Below are positions 46,685-54,642 of a stretch of DNA of 64,000 bases, piece by piece (the stretch's first letter is position 1; each line of letters begins with the position of its first letter). Where the stretch lies: the NCBI RefSeq assembly GCF_003071365.1, contig NZ_CP028960.1:1736001-1800000 (forward strand), in the 5' to 3' direction. The stretch comes from Methyloceanibacter sp. wino2 (GTDB lineage Bacteria > Pseudomonadota > Alphaproteobacteria > Rhizobiales > Methyloligellaceae). The position numbers were made by a program, and so were the translations under genes. Under the pieces are notes generated by a model. The model was not told the origin of the DNA. It ran no database searches and was given only the letters and a program-made list of their open reading frames with translations.

Positions 46685-47173
46685 ATGCAGCCACTCCTGC
46701 TACTTCAGCTGCTCACGCTGATCGCAGTCGCGAATGCGATCCCGGTCTTCGCGAAGAAGCTGCTCGGGCCGGCGACGGCGTGGCCGCTGGATGGCGGCGT
46801 CACGCTGCCCGATGGCGGGCCTCTGCTCGGTGCATCCAAAACCGCCCGCGGCGTATTGCTTTCGGTCCTCCTGACGCCTGTCGTGGCGCTGTTGATTGGA
46901 TTGAGTTGGCCTGTCGGCTTGGTGGTCGCGGGAACCGCGATGGCCGGGGATCTCGTGTCGAGCTTCCTGAAGCGGCGCATCGGGCTTCCCCCCAGCAGCC
47001 AGGCGATCGGCCTCGATCAAATCCCGGAGGCCCTCTTGCCGCTTCTTGCGGCGCGATGGCTGCTCCCCGTCACAGCTGCCGATGTGTTGGTGGGTACCGC
47101 TCTGTTCTTTGTGGGGAGCGTTGTCGTCTCGCGCCTTCTGTTCAAGCTAAACGTGCGGGATACGCCTTACTGA
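46685..47173 (+). CDS. CDP-archaeol synthase (CarS/DUF46)-like membrane protein
   Basis: A 162-residue membrane protein with four to five hydrophobic segments. The motif WPLDGGVTLPDGGPLLGASK followed by TARG matches the D-G-G-x(n)-D-G-R-x-x-x-G-x-x-K-T-W-R-G signature of CDP-archaeol synthases. GDLVSSFLKRRIGLPPSS and GLDQIPEALLPLLA match the metal-binding GD-x(3)-S-x-x-K-R-R and L-D-Q motifs. The archaeal enzymes make CDP-activated ether lipid from CTP. Bacterial relatives exist and their substrate is not settled to my knowledge. Its 3' end overlaps the convergent phosphoesterase gene by 7 bases. Confidence 0.82.
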   Translation: MQPLLLLQLLTLIAVANAIPVFAKKLLGPATAWPLDGGVTLPDGGPLLGASKTARGVLLSVLLTPVVALLIGLSWPVGLVVAGTAMAGDLVSSFLKRRIGLPPSSQAIGLDQIPEALLPLLAARWLLPVTAADVLVGTALFFVGSVVVSRLLFKLNVRDTPY

Positions 47174-48132
47174 TCGGCGCGCCGGAGGCGGTGAAGGGTA
47201 ATCTCCGGGGGGCAATTGAAGCGGACCGGAACGACGGACGACCCGGCACCCGCCGCCGTATATCCGATCATGCCGTGGTGCCGCCACGCACCGGAGCCCA
47301 ACGCCCTCGGCAAGACGGCGCTGAGGGTTAAGGGAACGCCGCCGGGTAGGCAGACCTGTCCCCCGTGGGTATGGCCGCTGAGCAGCACATCGAAATCCGC
47401 GTGGGCCGCCTGCCGGTAGATCTCCGGTGTGTGCGTCACGAGGACCGAGAAGTCTTCGTGGGGGATGCCGCCGGCGGCCTTCTCGATGTTGTCGGCGCGG
47501 TAGAAGTGGGCGTCGTCAACCCCAACGAGATGGATGCGGTCTTCGCCGCGCGTGAGCGTCTCAGCCTCGTTCATGAGCATCCGGATGCCCATCTCCTCCA
47601 GTCCGGGGAGCATGCGGACGGTGTCGTGATTGCCGAGGACGCCGTAGACGGGTCCCCGTAGCGCGCCGCACACCCGTCTCGTGCCGTCCAACGCTGCGTC
47701 GTACGGCCCCCAGGTCTTGGCTCTGTAGTCACCTGTCAGAAGAGTGATGTCGTAGGTGAGGTCGCCGGCGAGCCTCACCACCTCAGCCATCGCCTTCGCG
47801 CTGTACTCCACATGGAGATCGCTGATCTGAAGCATGGTGAAGCCGTCGAACGCCTTCGGGACGTGCGGCGACGAAATCACATTGTGCCTCACGACGACCT
47901 TTGTGGCGTTGCGGCGGCCGCGCCAATAGAGCCCGCTGACCATGAGCGCCGCGCGGATGATCGCGGCGCCGATCGGCATGTTCTCGATGTGGAAGAAGTT
48001 GATGCCCTGCCCGAAGACTTGCGCCTCGTGGTCGCTCTCGACGCCGAGACGCTGCCGCGCGTGGCGGCGCCCGAGGCGCTGCTCGAGCAGCTTCAGAATT
48101 CGGTTCTCTGACATCTGACTTTCTACGTCCAT
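47167..48132 (-). CDS. Metallophosphoesterase (YkuE/YaeI-like)
   Basis: The protein has 321 residues. Calcineurin-type metal motifs appear in order: QISDLHVEYSA (DxH), LLTGDYRAKTW (GDY in place of GD), VYGVLGNHDTVR (GNHD), LVTHTPEIYRQ and LSGHTHGGQV (GHTHxGQ). A hydrophobic N-terminal segment (GAAIIRAALMVSGLYWRG) suggests membrane attachment, as in the YkuE/UDP-diacylglucosamine pyrophosphohydrolase-like group. ATG at 48114 (MSENRILKLLEQ) is an alternative start. It is convergent with the CarS-like gene. A lipid or nucleotide-linked substrate is plausible. Confidence 0.88.
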   Translation of the reverse strand: MDVESQMSENRILKLLEQRLGRRHARQRLGVESDHEAQVFGQGINFFHIENMPIGAAIIRAALMVSGLYWRGRRNATKVVVRHNVISSPHVPKAFDGFTMLQISDLHVEYSAKAMAEVVRLAGDLTYDITLLTGDYRAKTWGPYDAALDGTRRVCGALRGPVYGVLGNHDTVRMLPGLEEMGIRMLMNEAETLTRGEDRIHLVGVDDAHFYRADNIEKAAGGIPHEDFSVLVTHTPEIYRQAAHADFDVLLSGHTHGGQVCLPGGVPLTLSAVLPRALGSGAWRHHGMIGYTAAGAGSSVVPVRFNCPPEITLHRLRRADQ

Positions 48133-48242
48133 TCGGCGTGCGGCGCGGATCGGTCCGATACGGAGGGGTTAGATAGACACCCTACCAGGAGCGCAGCGAG
48201 AGCCACATGAGATTGATCAAAGCAACCGCGGCGCCGCCACCC

Positions 48243-49835
48243 TCACGGCTCAAATGTCAGCTCAATCCACTTGCTTGCGAGGTGCTCGCGTCCCTCTGGC
48301 ATTACGCGGAGCTTGATCTGGCGATAGGGCGCCACCCAGGTGCGCCAATAGAATTCACCGACGGTGCCGAAGTCCTTTGTCGTTCCCGAAACATCGAGCA
48401 CCCCATCGAGGGCGAACGGCCCGTCACCGGCGCGATATTCAACGACGTATTGGCCGGATGGGTCGCCCGTCCATTGCAGACGTGCCCCATCTGCGATGTC
48501 GGCGTAGCGCACGGTGCGGCTCGCGCTCGGGGTGGTCCATTCGGGGCGCGCGACGTCGACACTCGTCGAGGGGGATTGATCGGTCCTTGCTCTGCGCCAT
48601 AGCGACAAGAGCTTCGGCAGAAGCGTCTGGCTCATCGCGGCGACGCGGTCCGGCTCCGCCTCGGCGAGGTCGCTGCGCTCATCCGGATCGGCGTCCAGGT
48701 CATACAGGTGCGGCACGGCCGGGCCATCCCTTAGCTGGCGGAGCCGCAATTTCCAGCTGCCTTGAATGAGCGCCGCCTCGAAGCCCGAGGGCTCACTGGG
48801 GTTGGCCTCCGTGTAGCCGGACAGACTTGTCGCGGCAAAATAGTAGCCATCATCGGGAGCCTTTTGCCGCGGGGGCAGCCCGAGTTGGCTCCGCAGCATT
48901 GGAACGATATCCGTGTGGTCCGTCGCTTCTTCGACCACGGCTCCGCCGCGCTGCCCGGGGCGCCAGATGAACAGCGGCACCCGCAAGATCTCTTCGTGGA
49001 GGTGACCGGCGCGGGTGGTCGAGGCGTGACCGACGTTGCCGCGCTCGAAGAGCTCCTCGCCGTGGTCCGCGGTGACAACCAGTATCGTTGTGTCGCGGAG
49101 CCCCGACCGATTGAAGAACTCCCAGAACTTCCCGAACCACGCATCGAACTCCGCGACGCCGCCCAGATAGAGTGCCCGCACCGCGGGGATATCGCCGTCT
49201 TCGAAGGCGACGGTGCCGGTCGGGATGGTCGACGACGTCTGAACGACGTCAAGTCGGGCGCGTGCTGGGGAGTCGAGCTCTTCAGCAAGCTCGCTATACG
49301 GGCCGCGGTATTCTTTGGACGGCGCATAGGGGAGATGGGTATTCAGGTAGTGGTGCCACAGCACGAACGGCTTGCTCGCGTGAGATCGCGCCGCGAGCCA
49401 GGCGAAGGGGTCCGTCTTCGGCTCAACCGTTAGACCGAGACTTCGGAAGACGTCGATTGCCATGAAGGATTGGAGGCCCGCGACTTGCCATCCGTTTGCC
49501 GATAGATCTTCAAGGAAGACGTCGCGCTCGGCGTCGATCGACTGCCCCCGGGCGTGGACGCCTTGCTCGATTGGCGAGAGCCCCGTCAGGATGCCGATGA
49601 TATTCGGGGCTGTCCAAGCTGAGATTGCGCGGTGGCTGACGTAGCGGGATCCTTCCGCCGCGGCGCGGAAGAGGTTGGGCATGCGCCCCGGCTCCGCCGT
49701 CTCGGCGCGCCAACTCTCCACGGTCAGGAAGATAATGTTCAGCTGGTGAGGTTGCGTGCCGCCGCGCCACCACAGCGCCGCCGCCGCAAGAAGCGCCAGC
49801 GCCGCGACAGCAGCCATTGTGCGACGGCGTCTCAT
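48243..49835 (-). CDS. Sulfatase-fold (alkaline phosphatase superfamily) protein
   Basis: The 530-residue protein has an N-terminal signal-anchor (VAALALLAAAALWW), then LNIIFLTVESWRAET, SAWTAPNIIGILTG, LVVTADHGEELFERGNVGHA and a late LYDLDADPDERSDLA, the layout of secreted or periplasmic sulfatases. At the nucleophile region (ISAWTAPN) there is Thr and no C/S-x-P-x-R, so formylglycine maturation is not expected; it may be a phosphoglycerol- or phosphoethanolamine-type transferase/hydrolase. The last 110 residues look like a beta-sandwich. ATG 49835 is used; a GTG lies one codon upstream. Confidence 0.87.
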   Translation of the reverse strand: MRRRRTMAAVAALALLAAAALWWRGGTQPHQLNIIFLTVESWRAETAEPGRMPNLFRAAAEGSRYVSHRAISAWTAPNIIGILTGLSPIEQGVHARGQSIDAERDVFLEDLSANGWQVAGLQSFMAIDVFRSLGLTVEPKTDPFAWLAARSHASKPFVLWHHYLNTHLPYAPSKEYRGPYSELAEELDSPARARLDVVQTSSTIPTGTVAFEDGDIPAVRALYLGGVAEFDAWFGKFWEFFNRSGLRDTTILVVTADHGEELFERGNVGHASTTRAGHLHEEILRVPLFIWRPGQRGGAVVEEATDHTDIVPMLRSQLGLPPRQKAPDDGYYFAATSLSGYTEANPSEPSGFEAALIQGSWKLRLRQLRDGPAVPHLYDLDADPDERSDLAEAEPDRVAAMSQTLLPKLLSLWRRARTDQSPSTSVDVARPEWTTPSASRTVRYADIADGARLQWTGDPSGQYVVEYRAGDGPFALDGVLDVSGTTKDFGTVGEFYWRTWVAPYRQIKLRVMPEGREHLASKWIELTFEP

Positions 49836-49928
49836 CACCGGCGGCAGGTTATTCCCTTTCGGCGGCGTCGACCAGGGGGCCTGCTAGACCCCCTAAGTCT
49901 CCTCGTTGGGTGGCGTCAGGCGGCGGCT

Positions 49929-50240
49929 CTAGAATTGCGATTTGGGTCTCTCAGTCGCGTTATCGGGACGCGGGGTGAGCCGCCGGACGTCGGGGCTCGA
50001 CGTCGCCTTTACACCTGGCTCCACCCAGCAGCATTCGCCGGCTGCGTGCCGCCAGGTGTAGAAGCCGTAGAGCGCGAACATCAGAACCATCGTGATCAGC
50101 CACAGCTGCGTGAGGTAGCCCTCGTGCCCTCGGGCTCCCGGTCTGCTGACGCCCGCGAAGCAGTAGAGGAGGAGCACCGTGAGGAGGTTCGCTGTGAGGA
50201 TGGGCGCCATCGCGTGGAAGAAGGCTGAAGTCGGGTTCAC
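49929..50240 (-). CDS. Small membrane protein of the phage-derived island
   Basis: 103 residues from GTG 50240, which has GGAGGT six bases upstream and overlaps the TGA of the Rad52-HNH gene as GTGA. Two hydrophobic segments, LTANLLTVLLLYCFAGV and LWLITMVLMFALYGFYTW, are separated by a short loop and followed by a hydrophilic tail. I do not recognise the family. The position and coupling recall holin-like or accessory membrane proteins of phages, but nothing proves that. Confidence 0.65.
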   Translation of the reverse strand: MNPTSAFFHAMAPILTANLLTVLLLYCFAGVSRPGARGHEGYLTQLWLITMVLMFALYGFYTWRHAAGECCWVEPGVKATSSPDVRRLTPRPDNATERPKSQF

Positions 50241-51412
50241 GGGCGTACCTCCGTGCCCTCGACGCCGTTGTCGCCGCTCTCGGGCAAGTTGGCTGAGCTG
50301 CCGATCATGTTGCGCTCGCCGCGCCGGAGGGTCCCCTCCCAGAGGGTCCGCGCTATGGGAAGCGGATCGATCTTGCACCCCCGCCACCAGTTCTCCTCTC
50401 TCCCGACGCGGTGGACGTCGCCGTGGTGGAGGGCACAAAGGGGCACCGTGAACTCGTCGCTCACCTTGAGGCTGGTTCCCCTCGATTGCGCGTGGCGGAG
50501 GTGGTGGGCGTGCGCCGGCCGCCGGCCGCAGACGACGCAGGGTTGGCTCGCGACGTACCTCAGGTGCTCCTTGTTCCGTATCCGCCGCGGCTCTGCGATC
50601 GTGAGGACACTTTTGTCCACCTTGGGGCGGCGCGCCCCGTTGGCTTTGTGCGCCGTCGTTGGAGCCGGCTCCGACGCCCCGGAGTCGCGAGGTGGCTGCG
50701 CGAGGGCGACGGCGCACCGCTTGAGGTGCTCCACGAGTTGAGGTGCGGCGCCCGACTTCGTGAGGTGTCCTTGCCGCAGGATGCGGTTCACTGAGCGCAC
50801 CTCGTCGACGTTACGCTCCCACAGCGCGAAGAGGCTCTCGATGTCGGGGGCGGCGCTCATCGCCTCGCGGAGGGCCTCCACGAAGTCGCTCGGCTTCCCC
50901 AGCGTCACCGCCGGCTGCCCATCGAGTGGCTGCAGCGTCCAAGATGGTGGCGTCTCGTCGGCCTCCATCTTCTTGGGTTTCCGGACGCCGCCTTGGTTGG
51001 GGTCGTAGAGGGGGAGACCGAAGGGGTTCCCGAATGTCGACAGCGCCCGCTTCGTGGCGTCGGTCTCGGCAGCCTTCAGCGCGAGATCGTGGGCGTCACC
51101 CCGGGAGCGCGACCGCCCGGTGCCGCAGCCGGAGCCGTCCCGCACGATGGTAACCTCGGCGGCGCGAACGGAGATCTGCACCTTCGCGGCATACGTCGCA
51201 ACGAAGAACTCCCCGCTGCTGCCGCTCCAGATGCAGCTGTTGCGGAGCGTCCTCCGATCCCACGCATCGAAGCCAAAGATGCGGTTGGCCTCCGAGATGA
51301 GGTGCCACCCCTCAAGGTAGCTTAGTTCTGCGCCGTCGGCGTTCCGCGTCCGGATGTGTTTCGGGTCGAGCTTCGCCCGAAGCTGACGGATTTGGGTGTC
51401 GGTGAACGTCAT
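50237..51412 (-). CDS. Rad52-family single-strand annealing protein fused to an HNH-type domain
   Basis: The protein has 391 residues. Residues about 25-150 match the Rad52/Rad22 annealing domain: LSYLEGWHLISEANRIFGFD, AKVQISVRAAEVTIVRDGSG and AHDLALKAAETDATKRALST, then NPFGLPLYD. The C-terminal part (about 280-370) holds a zinc/HNH-like domain: CVVCGRRPAHAHHLRHAQSR and VSDEFTVPLCALHHGDVH, the C-x-x-C..HH..C..HH pattern of DUF968-type nucleases. A Ser/Pro-rich linker joins them. ATG 51412 overlaps the Gp157 stop as TGATG. It probably acts in phage recombination by annealing strands and perhaps cutting DNA. Confidence 0.88.
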   Translation of the reverse strand: MTFTDTQIRQLRAKLDPKHIRTRNADGAELSYLEGWHLISEANRIFGFDAWDRRTLRNSCIWSGSSGEFFVATYAAKVQISVRAAEVTIVRDGSGCGTGRSRSRGDAHDLALKAAETDATKRALSTFGNPFGLPLYDPNQGGVRKPKKMEADETPPSWTLQPLDGQPAVTLGKPSDFVEALREAMSAAPDIESLFALWERNVDEVRSVNRILRQGHLTKSGAAPQLVEHLKRCAVALAQPPRDSGASEPAPTTAHKANGARRPKVDKSVLTIAEPRRIRNKEHLRYVASQPCVVCGRRPAHAHHLRHAQSRGTSLKVSDEFTVPLCALHHGDVHRVGREENWWRGCKIDPLPIARTLWEGTLRRGERNMIGSSANLPESGDNGVEGTEVRP

Positions 51413-51915
51413 CACTTCGTCCTCACGGTGAGCACCGGCTTCGGGTTGCTGAGTTGCGCTCCCTCGATAGAGGCTCCGCGCTTCAATTCACTCAGGAGAG
51501 ATTGCCGGTCGAGCTTCGGCGGCTGCGGAACCCAGTAGGGTTCCGGGATGTCGCCCTCTGAGACGACCACGAGGGACGGTGAGCCCGCTCTCGCCGACGC
51601 CGTGAAGTCGGGCTGCTCTAATTTGGGGAGGCCGACCTCAGTCATCGCATCGAGGGCGAGCTGACGCTTCTTCTGTGAGCGCACCTCTAGGCGGGTGAGC
51701 CTCTGCCGCATCTCCTCGATGCGCACCTTGAGGCCACCTTGAAGCGCCTCGTCTACTAGTGCCGAGCGGACCAGTGCGGCTATCATGTCAGGCAGTTCGG
51801 TGATTCCTTCGAGGGTGTCCTGCAATGTCTCGTCGTCCAGCCCAGGAAAGGCCGCAAGCAAGTCAGTCTTTAGCCGCTGATACTGCGAGCATTCCGCAAA
51901 GAGCACATTGTGCAT
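51412..51915 (-). CDS. Gp157-family phage protein
   Basis: A 167-residue protein matching the siphovirus Gp157 family: LKTDLLAAFPGLDDETLQDT, ITELPDMIAALVRSALVDEA and the coiled-coil KVRIEEMRQRLTRLEVRSQK. In phages this protein often sits beside recombination and single-strand-binding genes, as here. The start is ATG 51915 with GGAG seven bases ahead; the longer frame runs through the operator region. It is followed directly by the Rad52-HNH gene. Expression is probably controlled by the divergent XRE regulator. Confidence 0.82.
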   Translation of the reverse strand: MHNVLFAECSQYQRLKTDLLAAFPGLDDETLQDTLEGITELPDMIAALVRSALVDEALQGGLKVRIEEMRQRLTRLEVRSQKKRQLALDAMTEVGLPKLEQPDFTASARAGSPSLVVVSEGDIPEPYWVPQPPKLDRQSLLSELKRGASIEGAQLSNPKPVLTVRTK

Positions 51916-51939
51916 TATAGTACTCCAAGTTCCAGTAAT

Positions 51940-51975
51940 GGTACTTTTAGTACCAATACTAAACCTTTTGGTCAA
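51940..51975 (-). promoter_or_regulatory. Promoter with palindromic operator for the Gp157-Rad52 operon
   Basis: On the minus strand TTGACC (51975-51970) is followed after 17 bases by TACTAA (51952-51947), a -35/-10 pair. The -10 box overlaps a perfect palindrome, GGTACT-TTT-AGTACC (51940-51954). A second AGTACT lies at 51919-51924 just ahead of the Gp157 start. This is the layout of a phage-type repressor site between divergent genes. The -10 match is weak. Confidence 0.55.
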
Positions 51976-51981
51976 TAGAAA

Positions 51982-52221
51982 ATGATACGCACCGCTCAAA
52001 TCAAAGCGGCTCGGGCTTTGCTCGGCATGGGACAGGAGGAACTGTCGAGGTTGGCGGACGTCGGCATATCGACCCTGAAGCGTATCGAATCTGCACGGGA
52101 CCTCACCGGTTCCGCACGTACCTTTTGGAAGATACAAAGCGCGCTCGAAACAGCTGGCGTCGAATTCATCAGTGCCGATGGCGAGAAAGGTCCTGGGGTT
52201 CGATTGCGGAGCAACATATAG
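51982..52221 (+). CDS. XRE-family helix-turn-helix transcriptional regulator
   Basis: A 79-residue single-domain HTH protein: IKAARALLGMGQEELSRLAD, then VGISTLKRIESARDLTGSAR, the usual recognition helix arrangement, and a C-terminal ALETAGVEFISADGEKGPGV typical of small Cro/C1-like regulators in alphaproteobacterial prophage islands. It is divergent from the Gp157 gene with 66 bases between starts; the palindrome GGTACTTTTAGTACC lies in that gap and is the likely binding site. It probably represses the island's recombination operon. Confidence 0.9.
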   Translation: MIRTAQIKAARALLGMGQEELSRLADVGISTLKRIESARDLTGSARTFWKIQSALETAGVEFISADGEKGPGVRLRSNI

Positions 52222-52364
52222 CCTCCCTCAAGCTGCCGCCGGAGGTGCAGTGTTTGACCATCTGGACTGTGGGTCTCCGCGCGCGTGTGTCTCTCGAGAG
52301 GGGTTCCACACGTGGTTGGTTTCGCGTTACCGCCAACGGCGCCGCAAGTCGTCGACCGACGTCC

Positions 52365-52745
52365 TCAGGAGGGCTGGAGCCGGTCCGGTGCCCGCCGCGC
52401 AAGCCACTTCATCCCGGCGTCCGGGTCACCAGGGACCCAGTACCTCAGCGTGACAACTTTGCCCTTGGTAAGCCGCTCCTTAGTCGCGAAGTAGCCGCAG
52501 ATGTTGCGCACCGTTTCGCGCTCCACCGTTGACACGCAGTCGAGACTGCCTATCTCGACGGCGGAGCGGAATTCCGGCTGCTCCCGCATCCATCCCGCAA
52601 CGGTACGCGGCTCGACTTCGAAGAAGTAGGCGAGGTCCTCCTCGCTCAGCCCGAGCTGGCTAAGCTTTAGGGCTTGGTGCGCAAATTCCGGACGGTACTC
52701 CGGGTGGGCATCCTTCGGTGCCCGCTTGGGGTGCAACTTAGACAT
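52365..52745 (-). CDS. Terminase small-subunit-like DNA-binding protein
   Basis: A 126-residue protein with an N-terminal helix-turn-helix: HQALKLSQLGLSEEDLAYFF and EVEPRTVAGWMREQPEFRSA, followed by VSTVERETVRNICGYFATKE and ending WVPGDPDAGMKWLARRAPDR. That last part matches the 'P-D-x-x-A-x-x-x-W-L-x-x-R-x-P' ending of phage terminase small subunits, which recognise the packaging site. It is 9 bases downstream of the next gene on the same strand. No large terminase subunit is present, so this is a fragment of a phage packaging module or an adapted regulator. Confidence 0.7.
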   Translation of the reverse strand: MSKLHPKRAPKDAHPEYRPEFAHQALKLSQLGLSEEDLAYFFEVEPRTVAGWMREQPEFRSAVEIGSLDCVSTVERETVRNICGYFATKERLTKGKVVTLRYWVPGDPDAGMKWLARRAPDRLQPS

Positions 52746-52754
52746 GGCAGCTCA

Positions 52755-53273
52755 TTAGGCAGCCAGGAGCTCAAGGGTTGCGTGGCGTTGAGGTGTCGCC
52801 TGGAGTTCCGTCAGCTGACTGAGCGTCTTCTCGAACGTATTCACGAGGTTGGTCTCGTGGCGCCCCAGCTTGCTTACGGCGTCACCATAATTCGCGTCGT
52901 GGATGAGGGACTCCCCCAGCGAGCCTAGTTGGGGGGCGCAGCCGCCGTCCCGCAGATGCCTCCGAAGTCGCCCCAACTCTTCGCACTGAACCTCGCGTGC
53001 TCTAAGGACGGCTGCCTCGTAGATCGGCACCCGCCGAAGCCGCCACAAGGTTACCGCGAGGCGTTCCACGAGCTCCATCTCGAGGGCGCAACGCGGCGCG
53101 AAGTGTCCGACGAGCTCGGCGCGGAGCAGCTCAAATTCGTGGGCGTCCTCACCGGGGATGACGACGCTGCTGGCCGTCAGCCCGTGCCGCAGCGCATTCA
53201 TCCGTGAGCGTGCCTTCCCGGCCGCCGTCTTGGGGCCGGTGCTGCGGCGGGCGTTGAGTTGGTTAGCTTCCAT
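52755..53273 (-). CDS. Conserved phage-type hypothetical protein (NARRSTGP family)
   Basis: A 172-residue protein beginning MEANQLNARRSTGPKTAAGK, then ARSRMNALRHGLTASSVVIP. This N-terminus recurs in many short proteins of proteobacterial genomes and phage islands. GEDAHEFELLRAELVGHFAP and LVERLAVTLWRLRRVPIYEA continue the family pattern, and the rest is helical and charged. Function is unknown to me. It lies at the edge of the phage-derived island and precedes the terminase-like gene. ATG at 53273. Confidence 0.75.
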   Translation of the reverse strand: MEANQLNARRSTGPKTAAGKARSRMNALRHGLTASSVVIPGEDAHEFELLRAELVGHFAPRCALEMELVERLAVTLWRLRRVPIYEAAVLRAREVQCEELGRLRRHLRDGGCAPQLGSLGESLIHDANYGDAVSKLGRHETNLVNTFEKTLSQLTELQATPQRHATLELLAA

Positions 53274-53490
53274 CTGTCGATCTGTTGGCAACGGAGTTGC
53301 TCCCCCGAAGTTTGTCCCGAGAGTGCATTTTGTATCTATTTTGTTCTTCGGTCGATCAGAGCGCCGAGAGATACTTCCGATGTTGGTGCCCCCACATCGA
53401 GGCACCCTAATAACTACTAGTTGTACTTGTCGCTGACTTGCGTCTCGGGGCGGCCGTCTCGCAAAACGAACCCAAATTTGTTGAGTGAAA

Positions 53491-54624
53491 TCAGCGCCCC
53501 GAGGCGAGGCGGGCGACGTGGTCCCCGATCGCGAGCGACGACGTGAGCCCGGGGGAGTCGATGCCGTAGAGGGCGACGTAGCCGCGGTGCCCCGTCTCGC
53601 GGGGCCCCTGGATGACGAAGTCCGCCGCGGGCTCCCCCGGGCCGTAGGTGCGGGGACGGATGCCGGCGTAGTCGGGCTCCAGCGAGCCGTCCGGGAGACC
53701 CGGCCAGTAGCGGCGGATGGCGCCGTAGAACGCCGCGCCGCGGCTGGGGTCGACGCGGTAGTCGACATCCTCGACCCACTCGACATCGGGGCCGAAGCGC
53801 ACCTGTCCGCCGAGATCGAAGGTGAGGTGGGTGCCGAGGCCACCTTCAGGTGGCACGGGGTAGATCAGGTGACGGAAGGGCGCCCGGCCTGTCAGGGTGA
53901 AGTAGCAGCCCTTGGCGAGGTAGCGGGGCGGGATGGTCGAGGGGTCGAGACCGGTAAGGTTCCGTGAGAGCTCCCAGGCGCTGAGCCCCGCGGCATTGAT
54001 GACCAGCCGGGTTTCGATCTCGGTGGGGTCGTCGCCGCCGATGCTCAGCCGAGTTGCTCCGCCTTCGAGTGATCCGCCAACAAGTGAGCCACCGAGGACC
54101 GGCGCCGCGCATTGCACCAGCGCACCGGCGTTCTCGGCGTCTCCCTGGTAGGCCAGCATGAGGGCGTGCCCGTCGACGATGCCGGTTGACCCGGAATGAA
54201 GCGCCCGCGTGCCCGCTAGGGCGGGTTCCAGCTCTTCGAGGCGCGATCTGTCGATCAGCTCGACTGCCTCGACCCCGTTGGCGAGGGCGCGCTGATGGAG
54301 TGCCCCGAGCGCAGGGACTTCTTCGTCGTTTGCCGCCACGACGAGTTTGCCGCAACGGCTGTGGGGAACGCCGCGCTCCTCGCAATATCGGTACAGCGCG
54401 CGGCGCCCTTCGACACAGAATTTCGCGCGCAGACTGCCCGAGGGGTAGTAGAGGCCGGCATGGATGACTTCGCTGTTGCGCGAGGATGTCTCCTGGCCGA
54501 TGCCGGAGCCGCGCTCCAGAACCAGAACCTCACGGCCGGTCAGTGCGAGGGCACGCGCGATGGCGAGCCCGACGACCCCTGCGCCGACGACCGTTGTCTC
54601 AACTTTGTCCAGAGGGGCGTCCAT
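53491..54624 (-). CDS. LhgO-like FAD-dependent oxidoreductase
   Basis: A 377-residue DAO-family flavoprotein. It has VVGAGVVGLAIARALALTGR, LVLERGSGIGQETSSRNSEV followed by IHAGLYYPSGSLRA (the S-x-x-N-S-x-V-I-H-A-G-x-Y-Y motif of L-2-hydroxyglutarate oxidases), KGCYFTLTGRAPFRHLIYPV and a C-terminal YGIDSPGLTSSLAIGDHVA. Family members oxidise 2-hydroxyglutarate to 2-oxoglutarate. ATG at 54624. It follows the beta-helix gene with an 18-base gap in the same direction. Confidence 0.88.
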   Translation of the reverse strand: MDAPLDKVETTVVGAGVVGLAIARALALTGREVLVLERGSGIGQETSSRNSEVIHAGLYYPSGSLRAKFCVEGRRALYRYCEERGVPHSRCGKLVVAANDEEVPALGALHQRALANGVEAVELIDRSRLEELEPALAGTRALHSGSTGIVDGHALMLAYQGDAENAGALVQCAAPVLGGSLVGGSLEGGATRLSIGGDDPTEIETRLVINAAGLSAWELSRNLTGLDPSTIPPRYLAKGCYFTLTGRAPFRHLIYPVPPEGGLGTHLTFDLGGQVRFGPDVEWVEDVDYRVDPSRGAAFYGAIRRYWPGLPDGSLEPDYAGIRPRTYGPGEPAADFVIQGPRETGHRGYVALYGIDSPGLTSSLAIGDHVARLASGR

Positions 54625-54642
54625 CGGTGCCGCGCGCGGAAG

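Noticed and set aside
53274-53490. Possible attachment site next to the phage-derived island
   Set aside because: No tRNA gene and no clear direct repeat with the 49.8 kb side could be identified by eye.
53273-53843. N-terminal extension of the NARRSTGP protein by about 190 residues
   Set aside because: The extra frame is antisense-like Ser/Arg/Pro sequence over the 3' part of the neighbouring flavoprotein gene; ATG 53273 gives the family's normal start.
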